64,000 bases of DNA from JBFMFR01 sp040752025 (lineage in GTDB: Bacteria > Chloroflexota > Anaerolineae > Anaerolineales > UBA4823). The notes below the pieces were generated by a model. The model searched no databases and had not been told where the DNA came from. It was given only the letters and a program-made list of their open reading frames with translations. Every line of letters starts with the position of its first letter. Position 1 is the first letter of the stretch. Where the stretch lies: the NCBI GenBank assembly GCA_040752025.1, contig JBFMFR010000009.1, positions 1 to 64,000 of the forward strand. The letters are read 5' to 3'. Below, piece by piece: positions 50,301 through 57,343 of this stretch. The position numbers and the translations under genes are program-made.

Positions 50301-51374
50301 CATACCAAACAACACGGCCCCAGACAGTCCCCCAGCCGCTGCCCCAGCCAACAAGCGCCCTTTCACGCCAGAAGGCCGGGACCAGACGACTGCCAGCGGG
50401 CCAACCGCCAACGCTAACGCACCAGCCAGAACGAATAATGCGATCACAACTCGCTGGTACACTGCTCCTTCAAAAGCGTAACCAGGCACATAACGATCAT
50501 AAACGGTCGTAATCACCGGATAGGCGAGCAGCATAACCAGGAAACAGCCTGCTGATAGGCCTGTGATAATCACGCGCCACAATGGCAGCAAAGTATGCCG
50601 GCGGGTATAAGCCATGTAAGTGCTGGCCAGCACGCCAAGTGGCGTCCATCCTAGAACCGCCAGATTGACAATTTCACCAGGGACATTCTCCCCCAGGCGG
50701 CCGACCAGGAAACCCGTCAGAACTGGTAACAAGTAAATCACACCCCCTAAGCCCAGGGCGGCCAAACCTGCGCCTGCCCATTTGATGCGGCGGTCCAACT
50801 TGCCAGTCGATACCAAATGGTACACCAGCGCAGCAGCACAAGCGAGTACGAATAGTCCCTGTTGCCCGGGCCAGAATGGGAGTAGCGTTGGATATTCCAC
50901 GAAGGTTCTTATCAGGATAGACAAAATAGACGATAAAGTAGATACCCATAATATACTCAACCAGAGTGCCCCCGGCCTCTCGCCCAACTCAGACCTGACC
51001 CAGGCAGTTATTCTATGCCAAAGGCTAAGCCAAGTGGTTGGCTGGAATAGTCGAACTATTATCAAATCAATTAACAGGCTTCCCCCGACAACAACAACTT
51101 GCCAATATAGAACTTCAGTACCGACAAACGATAAAGCCAAGCTTAATAGAGAGGTAATAAAGAAAGTCGGCCAAAATATCGCCGGATGAGCGCGCCAGCG
51201 CCAGGCCAGCGGCAACCAAGCCAGCAACTCGGCTCCAAAGAAAATCAAGACCACCAGGCTATCATCCACTCCTAGCCCAAGCTCAGAATCAACGAAATGA
51301 AAACCCAAATAGAAACACCATACCGCCAACGGGGGTAAGTTGAATAACCTGAGGATCGAGAATTTGCTTTTCAT
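44385..51374 (-). CDS. Giant polytopic membrane protein with beta-propellers and C-terminal STAND-type NTPase
   Basis: Protein of 2329 residues. Residues 1 to about 842 contain more than 20 hydrophobic helices. Next come a two-component-regulator-type propeller (WFGGG, about 855-1010), a WD40 run (about 1020-1335, e.g. FSPDGQRLLTDSQDGSLRLWDL), and more regulator-type blades (LWFGTARGLSTWDG, about 1340-1575). One more helix (AWALAITALFFSGVFLYTY) precedes a helical stretch and a CARDB-like sandwich (about 1825-1925). The end is an ATPase with GRQDVFQFIQ, Walker A HGQRRTGKTS near 1990 and Walker B VLVMFDEFELIEEL near 2085. The chosen ATG is 30 bp inside the longest frame, behind AGAAGGG. It overlaps the CHAT gene by 4 bp. 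Confidence 0.88.
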   Translation of the reverse strand: MKSKFSILRLFNLPPLAVWCFYLGFHFVDSELGLGVDDSLVVLIFFGAELLAWLPLAWRWRAHPAIFWPTFFITSLLSLALSFVGTEVLYWQVVVVGGSLLIDLIIVRLFQPTTWLSLWHRITAWVRSELGERPGALWLSILWVSTLSSILSILIRTFVEYPTLLPFWPGQQGLFVLACAAALVYHLVSTGKLDRRIKWAGAGLAALGLGGVIYLLPVLTGFLVGRLGENVPGEIVNLAVLGWTPLGVLASTYMAYTRRHTLLPLWRVIITGLSAGCFLVMLLAYPVITTVYDRYVPGYAFEGAVYQRVVIALFVLAGALALAVGPLAVVWSRPSGVKGRLLAGAAAGGLSGAVLFGMLVGPAAGIAAQSPNYGVVVSRLGYEPDLFPLKLGIAVLSNFPAIYGAFWLLIGSGALVAGLGALLWPVGLVRLDKGSGNVSATGACRRNLLWVLSVALVLFLIDALIWMVIFALFGPAVQNLFDARGIRPAWPIEWWIELLPAGQPLILAILIQALGLIGLKRWPPGARGRELVSVVAFGNGLLAILLPMIVWIVDRPILFKPWPFILLAAIVVLGIEMLITGRSLWSNTPVENWQNLEEASTEINAIGAVSGLLAGISFSVPITIAVSLVLNSIVLLVDIADYWAPTPKPEWLHEVLAPIFRFPPAFFVVLLIVFLLFGLGLVYPLHRWPWKWVVWIWPRIQLLATTWRARLQRISPGWLLKAAGIILLAGLLWVSWENFILFILISFLLVSAALHRLKVTRLSWPILGVAALLGCLGLVGLSFGYFRSFLFFHVDSGLSLLSFFLFAPASAVIFQALKEHTSPDRQQAVRMAFWLGVVVLFSLVGAASQQSVSVSAGVLRFDGASWNHVNPENSLLGNQLLYRFLFDQKGRMWFGGGLGQVAVDPQKGGLVYQLVSRSSEEIQASRRTGIPEAGQRMLFLEDRQGRVWVAIEAKFGRFDPDVGSYQSAALRPPGKWLEIPRPVQDQNPLVCSLAAVELVSIVSGQSRVWGVPGVHQNAYPQFSPDGDRFITETDGIVYLLDQSGRLIRALQGPYGLVNMAAFSPAGDQIVTANQIPGAIVWDTQGNTLFELNGHQDSLNWAGFSPDGQRLLTDSQDGSLRLWDLAGDTLAEMKIIRTEATRDQDTTAFSPDGRYILALSQGKPYLWSLDGRLQYTLQDPTGGLGISYAVFSPDGESILAVGDNGSLLEWQDWGSPPQQLPLQVAPETTLTFSPDGSWLLLTNPKQIQVLYSRDWTSQFTFASTQSIKTPTSPSVAASFNPDSRTLAIVDGSSQVQLWQVGSGAGPEALQSGLSQVGAVDFSPDGQSLLLGGCLYQDRYERLELGAPVTALALGWDDDIWVTTEGDGVYRLNHRFEVENTTWQHYTTQDSGLASDQVLAITAGPGGTLWFGTARGLSTWDGVDWERPHLPDVAETAPVTAFLEDSQGGMWAGAGGRVAHWDGQKWTSFEVLSGSPELGGVMALFEDSRGGIWAGTVAGALRYDGQRWSRLVTTPVSVFAEQPAGVVWAGGLQGLVRYNLDTGDQALYTTTSPEVALPANAVQDLQVDSQGNLWVSTFESQVSGGSPAWALAITALFFSGVFLYTYRGYQRSPQVRARRLRRRLQSRPEAALGELYLALRGQPDAGQVLAELALPSPGQPPTWKPLAAGLEKVSLNVPEPDLDAWEDFSGQLQSAEGTIGAPELGCLYEFLVQAGRAASIHQIVAWSVRLARRTDLARPMLVSETCQPLLLPELVDGAALEALDALGQASTFLGKYMQVEHSGDKVSYLADTLGAVERAARQAAAAQLPERSLLVPVADRWRELVNGELNAFSGQADLRLELRTRQLRRAPRLTVALQLKNAGRAVAENICVTLLEGEGFISGADTQKTLPRLSVGDMAALDFDVQPGEASSLRIACRVTWNDRAGAGRQTDFADMVTLYRQAEEFRPIDNPYVPGPPVKDARLFTGRQDVFQFIQDSLHGRSQQRSLVLHGQRRTGKTSILYQLLGGRLGDKFIPALVDMQELAPLVLSEADFFAELADKLQRAAGKAGLELTAPGLEAFNVSPARAFKRFLDDLEPALAGRQVLVMFDEFELIEELIEKGRLSEDVLGYVRSLIQHRESLVFIFTGTHRLEEMSRDYWSIFFNITLYRKISFLSQAEAERLIRAPVEGLLQVDDLAVEKIIALTRSHPYFLQLLCWALVNHTNAQRRNYATLNDVNEVLEEILMTGEPYFAYIWQQARHGERLALAGLAHAMQAGQSWARPEEILASLVSGGDVQTQRDVLLADLDRLVQREVLEIASEGALRYRFQIELLRHWVAMNKTISILVGRGA

Positions 51375-51402
51375 TATTCGCCCTTCTAGGATGTGATCCG
51401 GC

Positions 51403-51433
51403 ATTCTACAGCTACAGATTTCCGTGGAGTCAA
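51403..51433 (-). promoter_or_regulatory. Possible promoter of the membrane-STAND/CHAT operon
   Basis: On the minus strand TTGACT is followed after 19 bp by TAGAAT, or after 17 bp by TGTAGA. The start codon lies about 30 bp further on. Moderate match only. Confidence 0.4.
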
Positions 51434-51616
51434 ATTACTTATACTTTACTCGCTTTTTGCGATTTTCTCAATAGGTAAACTGCAAGCATCCGCTCCAATC
51501 CGTACAATCCGTGCACGATTCCTCACCAAACTGCCTTTCCGGCCCCTAGTTGTGAACACTTCCCCGTTCTCAGGCGTAACTATAGTGTAAGCACTAAGGT
51601 TAGATGGAGGAGCGAG

Positions 51617-52510
51617 ATGAGGGATTACCCGGTGGAAATCGATGGCTTGAAACTCCAGGTGCGGGAATACCCAGGAGCCGGCGAGACGATCATTTTCCTG
51701 CACTACGGCGGCGGGAACCTGGTGATGTGGCAGGGCGTGGCGCCTTTCTTCGAGAGAGCTTACCGGCTGGTGATGCCCGACCTGCGCGGGCACGGTCGCT
51801 CGGACAAGCCGCCAAGCGGGTACCACATCGACGACATGGCCGGGGATATCTACGGGCTGATGGCTCGACTGGGCATCGAACGAGCCCATGTGGTGGGCAG
51901 TTCGCTGGGGGCAGAGGTCGGCCTGAGCCTGGCGGCCAACCATCCTGAGTCAGTGGTTTCGCTGGTGTGCGAGGGGGCACTGTACTGCGAGTTTGGACCT
52001 TACGGCATCCAGGATGACACTTTGGTAGCTGTGGAAAGCGTGGGACGCCGGCTGGCGAAGATGCGCGCCGAGCCTGAGTCGCGCTACGAGACGCCAGAAG
52101 CGCTGGTGCAGGCCTCGCGCCAGTCCTACGAAGCCGTTGGCTGGTGGAACGCGGCGGTTGAGGCGGTGGAAGCATACGATGTGTGCCCAGCGGAAGATAG
52201 TGGCTATACGAATAGCTGGCGCAAATGGGCGCGCGATACCTACATGCAAAATTACTACACCACCCGCTTCGAGCAGTATTACCGCCGCCTATGCTGCCCG
52301 GTGCTGATGCTGCCGGGCGAGCGCGAGTTGCAAAATGAGCGCATGCGCCGTGCTATGCAAGGCCTGAGCCAACTCCCCCCCCAGTGCCAGATTGTGAATA
52401 TCCCCGGCGCGGTGCACGCTTACGGCTGGCTGCTCGACCCGCAGGGATACAGCCAGGCAGTAATCGGTTTCCTAAATAAGGTAAGCGAAGCTTTGCCAAG
52501 CTGCGCCTGA
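51617..52510 (+). CDS. Alpha/beta hydrolase
   Basis: Protein of 297 residues. Strand motif LHYGGGNLVMWQGV forms the oxyanion hole, PDLRGHGRSDKP follows, nucleophile Ser96 lies in VGSSLGAEVGL, and a late GAVHAYGW supplies the His. GGAGGAG precedes the ATG. A lone gene between the STAND/CHAT operon and the lipoprotein gene, divergent from the former. It is a soluble esterase/haloperoxidase-like enzyme of unknown substrate. It is similar in type to the other two hydrolases of the window, but their surrounding sequences differ. Confidence 0.86.
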   Translation: MRDYPVEIDGLKLQVREYPGAGETIIFLHYGGGNLVMWQGVAPFFERAYRLVMPDLRGHGRSDKPPSGYHIDDMAGDIYGLMARLGIERAHVVGSSLGAEVGLSLAANHPESVVSLVCEGALYCEFGPYGIQDDTLVAVESVGRRLAKMRAEPESRYETPEALVQASRQSYEAVGWWNAAVEAVEAYDVCPAEDSGYTNSWRKWARDTYMQNYYTTRFEQYYRRLCCPVLMLPGERELQNERMRRAMQGLSQLPPQCQIVNIPGAVHAYGWLLDPQGYSQAVIGFLNKVSEALPSCA

Positions 52511-52575
52511 ACGCCAGGGCGTGAGCAAAGGTAACCCGGAATAATCTACGAACGAAGTGCACTCAGGAGGAAGAA

Positions 52576-54399
52576 ATGCGCATCCATCAAACTCTGCTCA
52601 CCTTTGCAGCCTGCCTGCTGGCCGGCGCCTGGATGCTGAGCGCCTGCCAGACCAGCCAGGCCAACGTACCAACAGCAACACCGCCGCCTACCCTGGCTGT
52701 ACCAACGAATCCACCCCCCAGCCAGGAGCGCCTGCCCGGGGACGGAGCGGTGACGCGCAGCCTGTTGACCTACGCCAACCTGTTGGATGGCTTCGAAGCA
52801 AACTCGCCCGTGGACGAGGCCGCCCTGACTCTGCCTGAAAACGCCGCCCATCCCGAGCACAGCTTCGATGGCCGCCTGGAATTGCTCGACGAGGAAAGCA
52901 GCGGGGGGCATAAGATCGTCTCCGGCAGCGCCGACCAGTCCGAAACCCTGTTCCACCTGCCGCCGTTCGATTTCGCCTTCGTGCAGAACGGCAGCTACCT
53001 GATCCCGGTGCAGCGCGGCGCTATCGTGGCCGAGCACCCGGATTGGAACATCTTCCTCGAGCCGGGGCGCGCCTGGCAAGAGGACAGCGACCAGGGCTGG
53101 ACGCGCGCTTCCCTGCCCTTCGCCCTGACCGTCAAGGGCGGCAACGCCACCTTCAACGGCACGCTGACCTTCCTGTTCAGCGACCAGCAGATCTCCAGGG
53201 TATGGTATCAGGTCACCCAGGAGACGGACCTTTCGCCCAAGATGGACTTGTGGGGGCTGCTGGAAGCGGCTTACCATCCTGAAACGCTGGCCGAAGCCGG
53301 GCAAGTGCGCCAGGCCTTCGACCAGGAAATGGCGCAACGCTTCCCCACCCGCCCGATCGAAAAGCTGGCCGAAGATTACCCCGGCGTGAACTTACAGGCC
53401 TTCGGCAGCGGGGTCACGCCTGGCTACATGACCTACTATGGCTTCGTGATCAACGGGGTCAATTACGTGGGCGGCTGCCGTACGCGTTACGGCGTCTATC
53501 CCTACTGCGAATCCATGCGGGCCAGTTCCTATTCCACGGCCAAGTCGCTGTTCCCCAGCCTGGCGCTGATGCGCCTGGCGCAAAAATACGATCCGCAGGT
53601 CGGAGAGCTGTTGATCAAGGATTACGTGCCGGAGGCCGCCCAAAGTCCCGGGGATTGGGAGAAGGTGACTTTCAATAACACCCTGGATATGGCCACCGGC
53701 AAATATGGCTCAGACGGGTTCATGATCGATGATGAAGGCGGAAAAATGGGTGAATTCTTCGCAGCGCAGCCCTACGCCGGGCGCATCGCCAAAGCCTTCG
53801 ACTGGCCGGACAAGATCCCACCAGGGGAACGCTGGGTGTACCGCACCTCGGATACTTTCATCGTGACACGCGCCATGCAAAACTACCTGCAAACCCAGCA
53901 AGGTTCACAGGCTGACATCTTCCAGTTCGTGGTCGACGAAATCTACCGCCCGCTCAAGCTCAGCCCTGGGGCGACGACCAGCATGCGCACCGCCGACGAT
54001 AACTGGCAGGGCCAGGCAGAGGGCGGCTACGGGCTGTGGTGGACGGCGGACGACATCGCCAAGCTGGCCTGGCTGCTCAACGACCAGGGCGGGCAGATCG
54101 ATGGCGTGCAGGTATTGAACCCCAACCTGCTGGCAGACGCCATGCAGCAAGACCCCAGCGACCGCGGCGTGGACATCGATACGCAGCGCAAGTACAACAA
54201 CGCCTTCTGGGCGCAAAAATACGGCCAGCGCGAAGGCTTCGCCTGCGAGTTCTGGGTGCCGCACATGCTGGGGATCAGCGGCAACGTAGTGGCGCTTTTC
54301 CCAAATGGCACGGCCTATTATTATTTCAGCGACAACCGTGAATTCACCTGGTTGGAGGCGCTGCGCACAGCCGATAAGTTGATTCCACTTTGCCCTTGA
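52576..54399 (+). CDS. Beta-lactamase-fold serine hydrolase lipoprotein
   Basis: Protein of 607 residues. The lipobox is LSAC at about 16-19, after LLAGAWM. A Thr/Pro linker and a beta-rich region (to about 260) precede a class C beta-lactamase-like domain. Catalytic SxxK is STAK (Ser320, Lys323), with YRTSDTF as the second motif and GISGNVVAL near the end. This resembles Est/PBP4*-type D-aminopeptidase-like or esterase lipoproteins. AGGAGGAAG precedes the ATG. It should act at the outer surface. It ends in a hairpin shared with malQ. Confidence 0.86.
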   Translation: MRIHQTLLTFAACLLAGAWMLSACQTSQANVPTATPPPTLAVPTNPPPSQERLPGDGAVTRSLLTYANLLDGFEANSPVDEAALTLPENAAHPEHSFDGRLELLDEESSGGHKIVSGSADQSETLFHLPPFDFAFVQNGSYLIPVQRGAIVAEHPDWNIFLEPGRAWQEDSDQGWTRASLPFALTVKGGNATFNGTLTFLFSDQQISRVWYQVTQETDLSPKMDLWGLLEAAYHPETLAEAGQVRQAFDQEMAQRFPTRPIEKLAEDYPGVNLQAFGSGVTPGYMTYYGFVINGVNYVGGCRTRYGVYPYCESMRASSYSTAKSLFPSLALMRLAQKYDPQVGELLIKDYVPEAAQSPGDWEKVTFNNTLDMATGKYGSDGFMIDDEGGKMGEFFAAQPYAGRIAKAFDWPDKIPPGERWVYRTSDTFIVTRAMQNYLQTQQGSQADIFQFVVDEIYRPLKLSPGATTSMRTADDNWQGQAEGGYGLWWTADDIAKLAWLLNDQGGQIDGVQVLNPNLLADAMQQDPSDRGVDIDTQRKYNNAFWAQKYGQREGFACEFWVPHMLGISGNVVALFPNGTAYYYFSDNREFTWLEALRTADKLIPLCP

Positions 54400-54433
54400 A
54401 AACGGAATTTCTTTCGATTTTCCCCCAAAAACC

Positions 54434-54461
54434 TTGACACAGGCAGCGGAATCCATATAAT
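54434..54461 (+). promoter_or_regulatory. Near-consensus promoter between convergent genes
   Basis: TTGACA, a 16-bp spacer and TATAAT, both boxes perfect. It lies between two convergent genes and points into the 3' end of malQ on the opposite strand. No protein gene follows. The predicted start (about 54468) coincides with the base of the hairpin at 54468-54506. Confidence 0.6.
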
Positions 54462-54467
54462 AGGCAT

Positions 54468-54506
54468 TGCAAGCGCCCGGGTGCCCCCCTCACTCGGGCG
54501 CTTGCA
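54468..54506. terminator. Hairpin between convergent lipoprotein and malQ genes
   Basis: Perfect 12-bp arms TGCAAGCGCCCG and CGGGCGCTTGCA enclose a 15-nt loop. A short ATTTAA follows on the plus strand; on the minus strand the T-run is only ATGCC. Its symmetric position suits bidirectional termination of the two facing genes. Confidence 0.65.
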
Positions 54507-54518
54507 TTTAAGCGATCC

Positions 54519-56057
54519 CTACTTATCGTCGTCTACATCCTCACAGGCTTCTTCCGGCTCTTCAGGCTCCATGCGCCAATAGAGGTAATTCAGGTCGCGG
54601 ATACGGCACTTCAACCACTCGTTCAGGGCTTCCTCCGGCATGCGCCAGGTCCAGTTCCCGCTGGGATTGCCCGGGTAATTCATGCGAGCGGCGTTGCCCA
54701 GGCTCAAGAAGTCCTGCATTGGCGCCAGGGCGAAGACGGCCACCGAGCCCCAAACCGCCCGGATCAGGTCCCAGGAGACATCGTGCCCGTCACGCGCCAG
54801 ATAACGCCGGTAGAAATCCTTCTCATCCTCCTCCACGCGCTCGTACCAGCCCCGCACCGTATCGTTATCGTGCGTGCCTGTATAGGCCACGCAGTTCTCC
54901 ACGTAATTGTGCGGCAGGAAGGGGTCCTTTGGCCCACCAGCGAAGGCAAACTGCAAGATGCGCATGCCCGGCAGCCCAAAATGGTCGCGCATCGCTTCCA
55001 CATCCGGGGTGATCACCCCCAGGTCTTCGGCAATGATGGGCAATTCGCCCAAAGCCTGGCTGACCTCTTGGAAGAAATCCATGCCCGGCCCGGGCACCCA
55101 GCGGCCCTTCTCAGCCGTTTTGGCCTTACCCTTTACTTCCCAATAACCGGCAAAGCCGCGGAAGTGATCCAAACGCACGATATCCACCAGGCCCAAAACT
55201 GCCCGCAGGCGCGCCAGCCACCAGGTGTAACCGTTCGCCTGGTGCACCTCCCACCGGTACAGAGGGTTGCCCCATAACTGGCCCGTCGGCGAGAAATAAT
55301 CCGGGGGAACGCCCGCCACCACGGTGGGTTGTCCCTTAGCATTCAGGTAGAATAGCTCCGGATGGGCCCAGACATCGGCGCTGTCGTGCGCCACGAAAAT
55401 CGGCGCGTCCCCGATGATCTGGATGCCATGCTCGTGGGCGTACTCACGCAAGCGCCCCCACTGCCGGAAGAACAAGAACTGGCGGTAGATCTGGCGCTGG
55501 ATGGCAACTGCCAAATCCTGGCGCGCTTTAGTTAACGCCTGTGGCTGGCGGTCGCGCAAAGCCGCTTTCCAGGTCGGCCAGGGAGCGCCGCCGTGGGCTT
55601 CTTTGAGCGCCATGAACAGGGCGAAATCTTCCAGCCAGTCGGCCTGCTGTTCGCAGAACAAGCGGTAATCCCGCTGCAGCGCGGCTGGCGCCGCCTGCTG
55701 AAATTGGATGAAAGAACGATCCAGAAGGTCCAGCTTCCAGTAAATCACCCGGCCAAAATCCACCCGTTCGGCAGGAAAATCCAGCGCTTCAACCAGGTCA
55801 TTCGAGTGCAGCAAACCTTCCGCCAGCAAAGCTTCCGGGCTGACCAGGTAGGGGTTGCCGGCAAAAGCCGAAAAACACTGGTAGGGCGAATCGCCGTACC
55901 CGGTTGGCCCCAGCGGTAGCACTTGCCACAGCTTGCAGCCCGCCTCGGCCAAAAAATCGATCCAGGCATACGCCTGCGGGCCAATATCCCCGATGCCAAA
56001 CCTGCCAGGCAGACTGGTTGGATGCAATAGAATCCCCGATGAACGCTCAAATTTCAT
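54519..56057 (-). CDS. malQ: 4-alpha-glucanotransferase (amylomaltase, GH77)
   Basis: Protein of 512 residues. The family N-terminus RSSGILLHPTSLPGRFGIGDIG is complete. Catalytic residues fit GH77: nucleophile Asp in VRLDHFRGF (about 295), acid/base Glu in IIAEDLG (about 340), stabiliser Asp in YTGTHDNDT (about 395). It transfers alpha-1,4-glucan segments and helps degrade or rework glycogen and maltodextrin. An upstream in-frame ATG 72 bp earlier lies inside glgC and is not chosen; the used ATG overlaps glgC by 11 bp. It is the last gene of the glycogen operon. Confidence 0.94.
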   Translation of the reverse strand: MKFERSSGILLHPTSLPGRFGIGDIGPQAYAWIDFLAEAGCKLWQVLPLGPTGYGDSPYQCFSAFAGNPYLVSPEALLAEGLLHSNDLVEALDFPAERVDFGRVIYWKLDLLDRSFIQFQQAAPAALQRDYRLFCEQQADWLEDFALFMALKEAHGGAPWPTWKAALRDRQPQALTKARQDLAVAIQRQIYRQFLFFRQWGRLREYAHEHGIQIIGDAPIFVAHDSADVWAHPELFYLNAKGQPTVVAGVPPDYFSPTGQLWGNPLYRWEVHQANGYTWWLARLRAVLGLVDIVRLDHFRGFAGYWEVKGKAKTAEKGRWVPGPGMDFFQEVSQALGELPIIAEDLGVITPDVEAMRDHFGLPGMRILQFAFAGGPKDPFLPHNYVENCVAYTGTHDNDTVRGWYERVEEDEKDFYRRYLARDGHDVSWDLIRAVWGSVAVFALAPMQDFLSLGNAARMNYPGNPSGNWTWRMPEEALNEWLKCRIRDLNYLYWRMEPEEPEEACEDVDDDK

Positions 56058-57309
56058 AAGGCAACCTCTTGGTTTGAATGTAGTCACTGCCACGCACCAA
56101 CAGAGAAGTGTAATCCGACTCGACCACATCCGAGCCGACCACCGCGCCGGGCTCGATCACCATTTTCGGTGTCACCCGGCTGTTCTTGCCGATCATGGTC
56201 AGCAGCGGGGCAAAACCTGCCCGCCGCGCCCCGATGCGCGCTTTCTCGCCGACCACCACTTTTTTGTCCAGCACAGCATGCTCCAGGATTGCCTCCGCAT
56301 TGATCACGCAGTCGGTCAGCACGACCGACTCGCGGATGACCGCACCGGGCTCCACCCGTACACCCGGGGAGAGCACACTGCGCTCAATGGTTGCCCCAGC
56401 AGCGATCTGGCAGCCATCCGTGATCATACTGTCGCGGATGATTGCCCCGCTGGCGATGCGCACCGGCGGGCGCTCCTCGGTACGCGTGTGGATGATCCAC
56501 GAACGGTCGTTCAAGTCCAAAGTGGGCGGCTGATTCAACAGACCCATGTGCGCCTGCCAGTAGGAGTCGATCGTGCCTACATCCACCCAATAGCCTTCAT
56601 ACGGGTAGGCATACACGCGCTTGCCCTCACTGACCATGCGCGGCAGGATATCCTTGCCAAAATCGTGCGAGGATTCGCCGCTCTGGTGATCTTCCCACAG
56701 CGCCCAGTCCAGTGCACGGGTGTCAAACAGGTAGACGCCCATGTTCGCCAGGTCAGACTCTGGTTCAGGCGGTTTCTCCACGAAAGAGGTTACGCGACCA
56801 TCCGGCTCTATCCCCAGGATGCCGAAGCGCGTGGCCTCTTCGCAAGGCACCCGAATGGAAGCAATGGTCAGGTCAGCCTGGCGCTCGCGGTGAAATGCAG
56901 CCATCTTGCGATAATTCATCGTGTAGATATGATCTCCCGAGAGTACCAACACCTGTTCGGGCGGGCCGCGCTTGATGAACATGAAATTTTGCTGGACTGC
57001 ATCTGCCGTACCCAGGTACCATTCCGAAGAACCGCGCGCCTTGTAAGGCGTCTGGATGCTCACCCCGCCGGTGAAGTGACGATCCAGGTCCCACGGACCT
57101 CCTGCTGCGATGTGTTCGATCAAAGAATGCGGGCGATACTGCGCCAGAATCATCACATCGAAGATTTCAGAGTTAACACAGTTCGATAAAGTAAAATCAA
57201 TCACACGGTACTTACCGCCAAAGGGCACGGCTGGCTTGGTGCGCTTGGCCGTCAAGACGCCCAGCCTGGAGCCCTCACCGCCTGCTAAAATCACTGCTCG
57301 AATACTCAT
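56047..57309 (-). CDS. glgC: Glucose-1-phosphate adenylyltransferase
   Basis: Protein of 420 residues. The nucleotidyl-transfer motif AVILAGGEGSRLGVLTAKRTKPAVPFGG opens it, followed by the substrate region YRVIDFTLSNCVNS, PYEGYWVDVGTIDSYW, and a left-handed beta-helix C-terminus (GAIIRDSMITDGCQIAAGATIERSVLSPGV). It makes ADP-glucose for glycogen synthase. It lies third in the operon, between the SRPBCC-PDZ-DinB gene and malQ, with a 34-bp gap upstream and an 11-bp overlap downstream. Confidence 0.95.
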   Translation of the reverse strand: MSIRAVILAGGEGSRLGVLTAKRTKPAVPFGGKYRVIDFTLSNCVNSEIFDVMILAQYRPHSLIEHIAAGGPWDLDRHFTGGVSIQTPYKARGSSEWYLGTADAVQQNFMFIKRGPPEQVLVLSGDHIYTMNYRKMAAFHRERQADLTIASIRVPCEEATRFGILGIEPDGRVTSFVEKPPEPESDLANMGVYLFDTRALDWALWEDHQSGESSHDFGKDILPRMVSEGKRVYAYPYEGYWVDVGTIDSYWQAHMGLLNQPPTLDLNDRSWIIHTRTEERPPVRIASGAIIRDSMITDGCQIAAGATIERSVLSPGVRVEPGAVIRESVVLTDCVINAEAILEHAVLDKKVVVGEKARIGARRAGFAPLLTMIGKNSRVTPKMVIEPGAVVGSDVVESDYTSLLVRGSDYIQTKRLPYEI

Positions 57310-57343
57310 CCCAAACCTCCTCGCTCAGATAAACAACCCAACG

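Noticed and set aside
55933..57189. 418-residue open frame on the plus strand
   Set aside because: Antisense to glgC and the start of malQ, both well supported. No motif and no ribosome site.
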